DNA of 5,341 nt from Bifidobacterium breve (lineage in GTDB: Bacteria; Bacteroidota; Bacteroidia; Chitinophagales; Chitinophagaceae): the NCBI GenBank assembly GCA_943323935.2, contig CALPJR020000082.1, positions 1 through 5,341 of the forward strand. Direction: 5' to 3'. Both the position numbers and the translations under genes were made by a program. Each line of letters starts with the position of its first letter. Position 1 is the stretch's first letter. The notes under the pieces are model-generated. The model searched no databases. It was given only the letters and a program-made list of their open reading frames with translations, and was not told the DNA's origin. Positions 1 through 5,341 of this stretch are shown here, one piece after another.

Positions 1-2653
1 CACCAAGGATGAAGCTTACTTTCTTGCTTAATTGAATATTGCTATAGATGTCAGTTGTGAATTTGCCACCATAGTTAAAGTGTTCTGGTACAAAAACATT
101 GTCGTCTAAATCTGTAGGCACTTCTGGATTGATACCATCTCCATTATAACCAAATCCTGTCAAGGTTAACTTGCCAAAATAAGTCACTCTTGCACCGATA
201 CTTACTTTCTTTTTAGTGTAGTCTGCTGTGAAAGAGAATTTAGAGGCAGGAGCAGAAGCTTTTAAGAAAAACTTCTCTCTGTCATTAAAGAAGGTGTTGG
301 CATTGTATTCATTGGTGTTCAATGCATCTGGCACATTGATTGCGTCAATATCAATTCCTTGTAAGTTACCTACTAATAAGAATTTTAATTTCTCTGTAGC
401 AGATAGTTTTTTTTGGTAGTCCACAACGATATCAACTCCAGTATTGGTCGTATTCACCGCATTGGCAAAGAACTGTGCAGTAGCAACTCCAAGACTATTT
501 AATTTGTCTGTTAATGCAGTTGGTAAAGTGGCATCGCCTGCGCTAAATAATCCAGAAAGTACCACGCGGTCTTTCATTTTAATTTGATATCCGTCTACCG
601 TTACAGATAAACCTTGCATTGGTTTCCAAGAAAAACCAAGACTCATGTTATTAGAAGTCTCTTGCTTTAAAGCTGGGATACCAGCAAGTCTTGTAATGGG
701 GTCATTATTATTTGCTACTCGAGATTGAACCAATCCGCCTTGAGAGAAAGAAGTAAGGGTATTGCTGAAATATTTTTGTTGTAAAGAAGGGGCACGGTAT
801 CCTGTACTGAATGATCCTCTGAAATTAAAGTTATTGGTTACTTTATATCGGAAGGATGTTTTAAAAGTACTTACTGCACCAAAATCAGAATAGTTTTCGA
901 AACGAACAGCACCAGTAATCAAGAAAGCTTCTGATGGTGTATATTCCAAATCACCATACATACCTGTGACCATTCTGTTTGCGTCTACTTCATCGTCTGG
1001 ACTAAAGCCAGGGAAGCCTTGTGCACCAGGTGCTTGCTGTAAACCAAAATTATTTGGGAAAGCTTTATATGATGCAACTTCACCTCTATTGATACGGTAT
1101 GCTTCATATCTTAATTCAGCACCGTATGCCACTCTAAGCCCACCGTTATTCACTGTACCAAATTGTTTTGATAAATCAAAGTTGGTGGTGTTTTGTAAGA
1201 AATTAAATCCACCGTCATCAAAATTTGTTTTTGTGACATTGCCAATATCAGAAGCATTGAATGTGCCTGCTCCAAAATAATGAAAATCGTTGTAACCAAA
1301 TGCATTGCTAAAATCCCAGTTCCATCCATTTTTATTGTCTTTAGAAAAACCAGTCACCATGGAGATGTCTTGGATTTCTGCTTGAATGCGTGGATTAAAA
1401 CTTGTATCACCTGAACCAGAACGGAACATGATCTCTGGCACAAATTTCAAACTTCCATTGCTGTTCACTGGGAAACGTGTTGGTCTTGCTGACCAGTTTC
1501 TTGTATAAGCATAAGCATCTGATTTTTTATTATTCATTCCGCCAAATGCGTAAAATTTAATATTGTCTCCAAGCGGTAATTCTAAGTTCATCATGGCACC
1601 ATAAGAAGTTAGAGAGCCATCTCCAAATCCTTGTCTCCAAGTATTGGTAGGTAGACCATCTTTGTCTGCGATGTCTGAACTAGCTGCCTGACGGAAAGTT
1701 TTCCCTTGATCCAATACATCAAAAGACAAATTAATAAATCCGCCTTTTTTACCTAAATCAAAACCACGGTTCGCTTGTATTGCACTCGTTACACCATCTA
1801 TAGGGTTGCCATATAAATAGTCATTCTTATCCTTGTGTTGATAGGTGTTGAATTTTTTATCATAGTAACCTGCTAAGCCTGTAATAATATTCCACTCATT
1901 GGTATTCTTCTTTAAAATCACGTTCATCACACCAGCAATCGCATCAGATCCATATTGTGCAGAAGCACCATCTCTTAAAATTTCAATTCTATCCACAGAT
2001 GCTTGAGAAAATCCGTTCAAGTCTACGCCAGAATTTCCACGACCTCTTGTGCCAAATAAACCTACCAAGGCAGTGCTATGTCTACGCTTACCATTGATCA
2101 AAACCAAGGTCTGATCAGGGCCTAAACCTCTTAATGTACCTATGTCTACGTGGTCGGCACCATCTGCACCTGATTGTTTATTGTAGTTAAAAGAAGGTGC
2201 TGCATAATTTAAAGAAGAAGTCAAATCCATTCTTGCCGTATTGATAGCGACTTCTGAAATTTTAATAACATCTACCGGCACGGGCGACTCTAATTTAGCA
2301 CGACCTGAACCACGACTTCCTACCAAGATCACATCCTGAAGGTCTGTTGTAGCTGCATTTAAAACAACTTGCATTGATCCATTGGTTGCCTTCACTTTTT
2401 TAGATTCAAAGCCTACAAAACTCAACTCAATGATGTCGTCTGTTTTGGCGTTGATGGTGAATGCGCCAGCCTTGTTAGAGGTGGTCAAAGCATTGGTCGT
2501 TAGCACTTTTACAGTGACGCCTTCTAAGGGGCTTCCTTTGCTATCCACTACTGTTCCAGTGATTTTTTGTGCTTGCGCAATAGCTGCTACTGAAAAAAAG
2601 GAGAGCAACAGCATTAACATTACTTGTCTTAATGACATGGTTTGTCTGTTCAT
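1..2653 (-). CDS. TonB-dependent outer-membrane receptor with CarboxypepD_reg-like domain (C-terminus cut by window edge)
   Basis: This is an outer-membrane beta-barrel transporter that would import a ligand using TonB-ExbBD energy. The frame is open for 884 codons from the ATG at 2653 to the left edge. Residues 1-28 are a signal peptide: a hydrophobic core (VMLMLLLSFFSVAAIA) with likely cleavage after AIA (26) or AQA (28). Residues 30-100 are a CarboxypepD_reg-like beta-sandwich (ITGTVVDSKGSPLEGVTV, then the SFVGFES motif). The plug spans about 105-250 and includes LVLINGKRRH (183-192), VDLNGF (210-215) and VDRIEILRDGASAQYGSDAI (220-239). The barrel follows, with the common TGYRAPS motif near residue 619. 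The last visible strand (TTDIYSNIQLSKKVSFILG) usually precedes a NLF-x-x-PD motif, so perhaps 50-70 residues are missing. An alternative start is Met6 at 2638; both starts keep the signal peptide, and no Shine-Dalgarno sequence decides between them. At roughly 930-950 aa, and with no SusD gene on the upstream side, it is not an obvious SusC. The substrate cannot be read from sequence. Family is very secure. Confidence 0.96.
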   Translation of the reverse strand, partial: MNRQTMSLRQVMLMLLLSFFSVAAIAQAQKITGTVVDSKGSPLEGVTVKVLTTNALTTSNKAGAFTINAKTDDIIELSFVGFESKKVKATNGSMQVVLNAATTDLQDVILVGSRGSGRAKLESPVPVDVIKISEVAINTARMDLTSSLNYAAPSFNYNKQSGADGADHVDIGTLRGLGPDQTLVLINGKRRHSTALVGLFGTRGRGNSGVDLNGFSQASVDRIEILRDGASAQYGSDAIAGVMNVILKKNTNEWNIITGLAGYYDKKFNTYQHKDKNDYLYGNPIDGVTSAIQANRGFDLGKKGGFINLSFDVLDQGKTFRQAASSDIADKDGLPTNTWRQGFGDGSLTSYGAMMNLELPLGDNIKFYAFGGMNNKKSDAYAYTRNWSARPTRFPVNSNGSLKFVPEIMFRSGSGDTSFNPRIQAEIQDISMVTGFSKDNKNGWNWDFSNAFGYNDFHYFGAGTFNASDIGNVTKTNFDDGGFNFLQNTTNFDLSKQFGTVNNGGLRVAYGAELRYEAYRINRGEVASYKAFPNNFGLQQAPGAQGFPGFSPDDEVDANRMVTGMYGDLEYTPSEAFLITGAVRFENYSDFGAVSTFKTSFRYKVTNNFNFRGSFSTGYRAPSLQQKYFSNTLTSFSQGGLVQSRVANNNDPITRLAGIPALKQETSNNMSLGFSWKPMQGLSVTVDGYQIKMKDRVVLSGLFSAGDATLPTALTDKLNSLGVATAQFFANAVNTTNTGVDIVVDYQKKLSATEKLKFLLVGNLQGIDIDAINVPDALNTNEYNANTFFNDREKFFLKASAPASKFSFTADYTKKKVSIGARVTYFGKLTLTGFGYNGDGINPEVPTDLDDNVFVPEHFNYGGKFTTDIYSNIQLSKKVSFILG

Positions 2654-2664
2654 AAGGGGGTTAA

Positions 2665-2696
2665 TTTGATTGAATTTACCGCTTTTTTTAGTTTTT
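2665..2696 (+). promoter_or_regulatory. Candidate Bacteroidota-type promoter for the kinase-nucleotidyltransferase operon
   Basis: TTTG at 2665-2668 is followed after 20 bases by TAGTTTTT at 2689-2696. This matches the Bacteroidota primary sigma pattern (-33 TTTG, about 19-21 bases, -7 TAnnTTTG) at all but the last base. Transcription would begin near 2703, giving a leader of about 50 bases before the ATG at 2755. The region is very A+T rich, so a chance match is possible. Confidence 0.42.
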
Positions 2697-2704
2697 TCGT
2701 AAGC

Positions 2705-2738
2705 TAAATTTATTTAATTACTTTTAGTGCTGTTAAAA
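2705..2738 (-). promoter_or_regulatory. Weak candidate promoter for the TonB-dependent receptor gene
   Basis: On the minus strand TAAATTTA (2712 down to 2705) resembles the -7 element TAnnTTTG with the last base changed. TTTT (2738 down to 2735) lies 22 bases upstream in the place of the -33 TTTG. The start would fall near 2698, leaving a leader of about 45 bases. Both boxes are imperfect and the -7 candidate is palindromic, so this is only the best placement in a 101-bp gap that must contain a minus-strand start signal unless the gene is read from farther upstream. Confidence 0.25.
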
Positions 2739-2754
2739 CCCCTATTCAAAGTTC

Positions 2755-4194
2755 ATGGAAGCAATCAAGGAAGCGATCAAACAAATTTTTTTATCCTACG
2801 CAGGTAAGGATTGCGAGCACATAGAAAAAATTCCACAAAGTGGGGGAGATCGAATTTATTTTAGAATCAAAGAAGGCGCTGACTCCTATATCGCTACTTA
2901 CAATTTGAACCTTAAAGAGAACGAGACCTTCATTTATTTTGCCCAGCATTTTTATTCAAAAGGATTGCATGTGCCAAATGTGTTGGCCGTTAGTGCGGAC
3001 CAGAAAATTTATTTACAAGAAGACCTTGGCTCGGAATCTTTATTAGATGTATTAGAAAAAGAAGGCAAGACTGAAAGAGTGTATCAGTTATTCCAAAAAA
3101 GTTTAAAAGCATTGGTGCAGTTGCAAGTGAAAGGCAGCGAGGGATTAGATTTTTCAAAATGCCTTACCTCAAAAACATTTGGCAAACATGCGGTGTTAAC
3201 TGATTTACTTTATTACAAATATTATTTCTTAGATACTTTACAATATCCTTATGACAAACAGGCATTGATTGATGAGTTTGAATTATTGAGCGAACAATTG
3301 TCCGACAGTCATTTTAATTATTTCATGTTTCGTGATTTTCAGAGCAGAAATATCATCGTTAAAAACGATGAAGTGTTTTTTATCGATTTCCAAGGGGGGA
3401 TGAAGGGCGGCATGCCTTATGATGTAGCATCCTTATTATGGCAAGCCAAAGCAGAACTATCCAATGAATGGAAAGAGCGATTACTAAATGACTACATAAA
3501 AGAGGCGGAACATGTTTTAGGCGAAACCATTGATGCTGGTTTATTTAAAAAACAATACCATGGCTTTGTTTTATTAAGATTATTGCAGGTATTGGGTGCA
3601 TATGGATTTAGAGGTTTATTTGAACGTAAGGCACATTTCTTAACCAGTATCCCATTGGGTTTGAGAAATTTAAAAAGCTTTTTAGAGGTCTATACTTTGG
3701 ATAAAGACACGCCAGTTTTTGCTGGTATTTTAAAATGGATGGTAGGCCAAGAAGTCTTGGACAGATTTACGCCAATACAAGCCACTGAAAAAACACCATT
3801 GGTGATTACCATCAATAGCTTTAGTTATAAAAAAGGTTTGCCTTCAGACGCGTCAGAAAATGGTGGTGGATTTGTTTTTGATATGCGGGGTATTTTAAAT
3901 CCGGGCAGATTCGATGATTATAAACAACTTTCTGGATTGGATAAGCCGGTACAAGATTTCTTAGAACAAAAAACCAAGATGAATACTTTTTTAAATAGTG
4001 TTTGGGATTTAATTGACATCACTGTTGAAAATTATTTAGCTAGAGATTTTGAATCCTTGCAAATTAATTTTGGTTGTACAGGTGGCCAACACCGCAGTGT
4101 GTTTGCTGCAGAACAAACTGCAAGGCATTTAAAGAACAAGTATAAAGTAAAGATCGTTTTAGCACATACCAACCAAACGAATTGGGTAAAATAA
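2755..4194 (+). CDS. AmgK-like APH-family sugar kinase fused to a RapZ C-terminal domain
   Basis: This is a predicted cytoplasmic two-domain protein of 479 aa. Residues 1 to about 320 form an APH-fold kinase: GGDRIYFRI (30-38, matching the glycine-rich strand S-x-R-x-Y-x-R of AmgK), LQEDLGSESLLDVL (87-100), the catalytic loop FRDFQSRNI (192-200, D194 as base, N199 for Mg) and IDFQGGMKGGMPYDVASLL (210-228, D211 for Mg). The DFQ...G...YD.ASLL pattern is characteristic of AmgK, which phosphorylates the anomeric hydroxyl of MurNAc/GlcNAc. Residues about 349-479 are a RapZ-family C-terminal domain: FVFDMRGILNP (373-383), SGLDKPVQDFL and GCTGGQHRSV (440-449). The RapZ P-loop NTPase half is absent. 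The canonical His of the kinase HxD loop is Phe192. The stop lies 7 bases before the next ATG, so both genes are probably one operon. The kinase substrate is inferred from family and neighbour; choline or another sugar kinase is the main alternative. The RapZ-C assignment is near certain, and a sensory role is inference. Confidence 0.93.
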   Translation: MEAIKEAIKQIFLSYAGKDCEHIEKIPQSGGDRIYFRIKEGADSYIATYNLNLKENETFIYFAQHFYSKGLHVPNVLAVSADQKIYLQEDLGSESLLDVLEKEGKTERVYQLFQKSLKALVQLQVKGSEGLDFSKCLTSKTFGKHAVLTDLLYYKYYFLDTLQYPYDKQALIDEFELLSEQLSDSHFNYFMFRDFQSRNIIVKNDEVFFIDFQGGMKGGMPYDVASLLWQAKAELSNEWKERLLNDYIKEAEHVLGETIDAGLFKKQYHGFVLLRLLQVLGAYGFRGLFERKAHFLTSIPLGLRNLKSFLEVYTLDKDTPVFAGILKWMVGQEVLDRFTPIQATEKTPLVITINSFSYKKGLPSDASENGGGFVFDMRGILNPGRFDDYKQLSGLDKPVQDFLEQKTKMNTFLNSVWDLIDITVENYLARDFESLQINFGCTGGQHRSVFAAEQTARHLKNKYKVKIVLAHTNQTNWVK

Positions 4195-4201
4195 TTTTTT
4201 T

Positions 4202-4945
4202 ATGAAGGCAATGATTTTAGCTGCAGGATTAGGAACTAGGCTGAAGCCCTTTACAGATCATCATCCTAAGGCTTTGGCTGTAGTGAATGGAAAGTCTTTA
4301 TTACAACGCAATATCGAATACTTACAAGATTACGGGATAGACGAAGTAGTGGTGAATGTGCACCATTTTGCAGATCAAATTATAGATGCCATTCAAAAAA
4401 ATAGGGGATGGGGATCCCATGTCACTATTTCAGACGAGTCGGATGAAGTGCTTGAAACTGGTGGGGGATTGTTAAGAGCGAAAGCGCATTTTGAGAATGA
4501 AGCCAAATGGTTGGTGATGAACGCAGATATCTTAACCGATTTGGATCTGGGTAAAATGTTTGAAGCAGATAAAGCTTTTGATGCATTATCCGAAGGAGAA
4601 ATGGTGGCTACTTTAGCAGTGACCAATCGTACCACAAGCAGAAATTTAATTTTCAATACAGCAGGCACATTGTGTGGATGGAGCAACAATACAACCAATG
4701 AGGAAAAATGGGCTAATCCTTTAAAAGACCCTTCCATGGCTGTTCCCAAAGCGTTTAGCGGAATACAAATTATACACGCTAATTTTTTTGAAGCCTTGAA
4801 TATGCAAGGTAAGTTTTCCCTGATTGATGCTTATTTACAAATTGCACAACATTATGCCATTCATTTTTATGACCATAGTGATGGCATATTATTAGATGTG
4901 GGGAAACCAGAAAGCTTAGAAAAAGCATCTACGCTTTTTAAGTAA
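4202..4945 (+). CDS. MurU-like sugar-1-phosphate nucleotidyltransferase
   Basis: This 247-aa cytoplasmic enzyme should transfer a nucleotide from NTP to a sugar-1-phosphate, releasing pyrophosphate. It covers a full single-domain NTP_transferase fold. LAAGLGTRLKPFT (6-18) is the nucleotide-binding signature G-x-G-T-R, and PKAL (22-25) carries the conserved Lys23. ETGGGLL (85-91) is the base/sugar loop. MNADILTD (106-113) supplies the metal-binding Asp109, and LLDVGKPESL (230-239) supplies the second metal Asp232. The ETGGGL, N-x-D-x-x-x-D and DVG-x-P-x-x-L pattern resembles Pseudomonas MurU (UDP-MurNAc from MurNAc-1-P) and related heptose/mannose-1-phosphate transferases. MurU usually has DVGT where this protein has DVGK. 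It starts 7 bases after the kinase gene, at an ATG preceded by a T-run with no Shine-Dalgarno, consistent with an operon and coupled expression. Adjacency to an AmgK-like kinase is the main reason for preferring a MurU-type role; a different NDP-sugar product is possible. Confidence 0.93.
   Translation: MKAMILAAGLGTRLKPFTDHHPKALAVVNGKSLLQRNIEYLQDYGIDEVVVNVHHFADQIIDAIQKNRGWGSHVTISDESDEVLETGGGLLRAKAHFENEAKWLVMNADILTDLDLGKMFEADKAFDALSEGEMVATLAVTNRTTSRNLIFNTAGTLCGWSNNTTNEEKWANPLKDPSMAVPKAFSGIQIIHANFFEALNMQGKFSLIDAYLQIAQHYAIHFYDHSDGILLDVGKPESLEKASTLFK
4920..4939. repeat. Perfect inverted repeat AAAAAGC-N6-GCTTTTT at the convergent gene end
   Basis: A 7-bp perfect inverted repeat with a 6-base spacer overlaps the last codons of the nucleotidyltransferase gene. 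It has an A-run on one side and a T-run on the other, as in bidirectional terminators, but the stem holds only two G-C pairs. On the plus strand the T-run ends before the stop codon at 4943-4945, so it would be an odd terminator for that gene. On the minus strand it lies about 65 bases past the acyltransferase stop and could end that transcript. Function is doubtful. Confidence 0.25.
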
Positions 4946-5003
4946 TCACAGAAGACTCAAGTTTTTTAATTCCTTTATTTTTATCTATAGACTTATTGAT
5001 CTT
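4946..5003. other. Convergent intergenic gap, A+T rich
   Basis: Fifty-eight bases separate the stop of the plus-strand nucleotidyltransferase gene from the stop of the minus-strand acyltransferase gene. The gap has T-runs (around 4963-4968 and 4977-4982) but no G+C-rich stem before them, so no convincing intrinsic terminator is visible. No RNA gene or small ORF is supported here. Confidence 0.6.
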
Positions 5004-5341
5004 TTATACTTTAATGTATATCTTTTTCTTGTCTAGGATATTTGCAAGTACCGCAAAGAAGGCAATAAAACAGATGGCATAAAAGAATGAACCAACTCTT
5101 AGATCGCTCGAAATATTTTTACAAATATGTTGGTAAAACCAAGGCAGGGCTGAAGTGTAGACTGGTTCTCCTTTTTCATCTGTATGATCTACCCATCTTA
5201 ATAGTGCCAATACTCTTGGCAAAAATCCACTGAGTACAAAAATAAATAAAGGGTTCTTGCCAAATACATCAAAGAAATGGCTCCAACTCCCTTTGCTATT
5301 TTTAAATTCTAATAAATAAATGAGTACACTTATAGTAATGA
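5004..5341 (-). CDS. C-terminal part of a NagX / HGSNAT-like (DUF5009) membrane acyltransferase (N-terminus beyond window)
   Basis: The minus-strand frame is open from the right edge to the TAA at 5006-5004, giving 111 residues. The visible part holds an end of a membrane segment (ITISVLIYLLEF), then W-S-H-FFDVFGKNPLFIFVLSG, which is the signature C-terminal region of this family. A soluble loop follows (RWVDHTDEKGEPVYTSALPW), then LRVGSFFYAICFIAFFAVLANIL, a last membrane helix, and the short basic tail DKKKIYIKV. Full members are about 350-400 aa with around ten helices in the inner membrane, so roughly 250 residues are missing, including the N-terminal region where the human enzyme's catalytic His lies. 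Human HGSNAT moves acetyl from acetyl-CoA to terminal glucosamine. Bacterial NagX often sits in N-acetylglucosamine utilisation loci, but its reaction is not settled. An internal TTG at 5222 is not the start because the frame continues with family-conserved sequence upstream. It converges with the nucleotidyltransferase gene. Confidence 0.88.
   Translation of the reverse strand, partial: ITISVLIYLLEFKNSKGSWSHFFDVFGKNPLFIFVLSGFLPRVLALLRWVDHTDEKGEPVYTSALPWFYQHICKNISSDLRVGSFFYAICFIAFFAVLANILDKKKIYIKV

Noticed and set aside
1..2653. SusC-type glycan receptor
   Set aside because: No SusD partner is visible, though the downstream side lies outside the window. The plug motifs (INGKRRH, VDLNGF) and the apparent length fit the general TonB receptor class better.
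228..2669. Plus-strand ORFs of 63, 104 and 95 codons (228-419, 966-1280, 2382-2669)
   Set aside because: They lie antisense to the receptor gene, whose minus-strand frame is open throughout with clear family motifs. Their translations are low-complexity and resemble nothing known.
2755..4194. Aminoglycoside resistance gene
   Set aside because: The APH fold is shared with many small-molecule kinases. The DFQ...YD.ASLL pattern, the RapZ-type fusion and the nucleotidyltransferase neighbour point to sugar metabolism instead.
4393..4749. Minus-strand 118-codon ORF inside the nucleotidyltransferase gene
   Set aside because: It is antisense to a well-supported gene with complete motifs, and its translation has no recognisable domain.
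4920..4939. Intrinsic terminator of the operon
   Set aside because: The hairpin has only two G-C pairs and its T-run ends before the operon's last stop codon, so it is listed only as an inverted repeat.
5004..5222. A separate 72-aa membrane protein starting at TTG 5222
   Set aside because: The same frame runs upstream to the window edge and encodes FFDVFGKNPLFIFVLSG, a conserved acyltransferase segment, so this is only the tail of a larger gene.
1..5341. tRNA, rRNA, CRISPR array, insertion sequence or prophage signals
   Set aside because: No repeat-spacer pattern, transposase or integrase motif, terminal repeats or cloverleaf-like sequence was seen. Nearly all of the window is accounted for by four protein genes.

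Overview
This window looks like chromosomal DNA from a member of the Bacteroidota, probably a Chitinophagaceae-like bacterium. The evidence is low G+C content, no recognisable Shine-Dalgarno sequences before the visible starts, promoter-like TTTG / TAnnTTT elements, a TonB-dependent receptor with an N-terminal carboxypeptidase-regulatory-like domain, and an acyltransferase tail typical of that phylum. The genus is a guess.

Layout. (1) Positions 1-2653, minus strand: a large TonB-dependent outer-membrane receptor, complete at its N-terminus and cut by the left window edge shortly before its expected C-terminus. (2) Positions 2654-2754: a 101-bp divergent intergenic region that must hold the start signals for both flanking genes. 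(3) Positions 2755-4945, plus strand: a tight two-gene operon. The first gene encodes a 479-aa fusion of an APH-fold sugar kinase (AmgK-like) to a C-terminal domain of the RapZ family. The second encodes a 247-aa sugar-1-phosphate nucleotidyltransferase (MurU-like). (4) Positions 4946-5003: a short convergent intergenic gap. (5) Positions 5004-5341, minus strand: the C-terminal 111 residues of a membrane acyltransferase of the NagX / HGSNAT-like (DUF5009) family, whose N-terminal part lies beyond the right edge.

How it fits together. An anomeric amino-sugar kinase next to a sugar-1-phosphate uridylyltransferase is the core of the AmgK-MurU cell-wall recycling route known from Pseudomonas (MurNAc to MurNAc-1-P to UDP-MurNAc). 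The notable feature is the RapZ-type domain fused to the kinase. In E. coli RapZ this domain binds glucosamine-6-phosphate and controls GlmS synthesis. Here it lacks the RapZ P-loop half, the basic RNA-binding tail and one of the four sugar-phosphate contacts I recall, while keeping the rest of the signature. I infer a kinase with a built-in amino-sugar sensing module, possibly regulated by precursor level. The flanking NagX-like gene and TonB receptor could also belong to amino-sugar or murein-fragment metabolism, but they lie on the other strand and that link is only suggestive.
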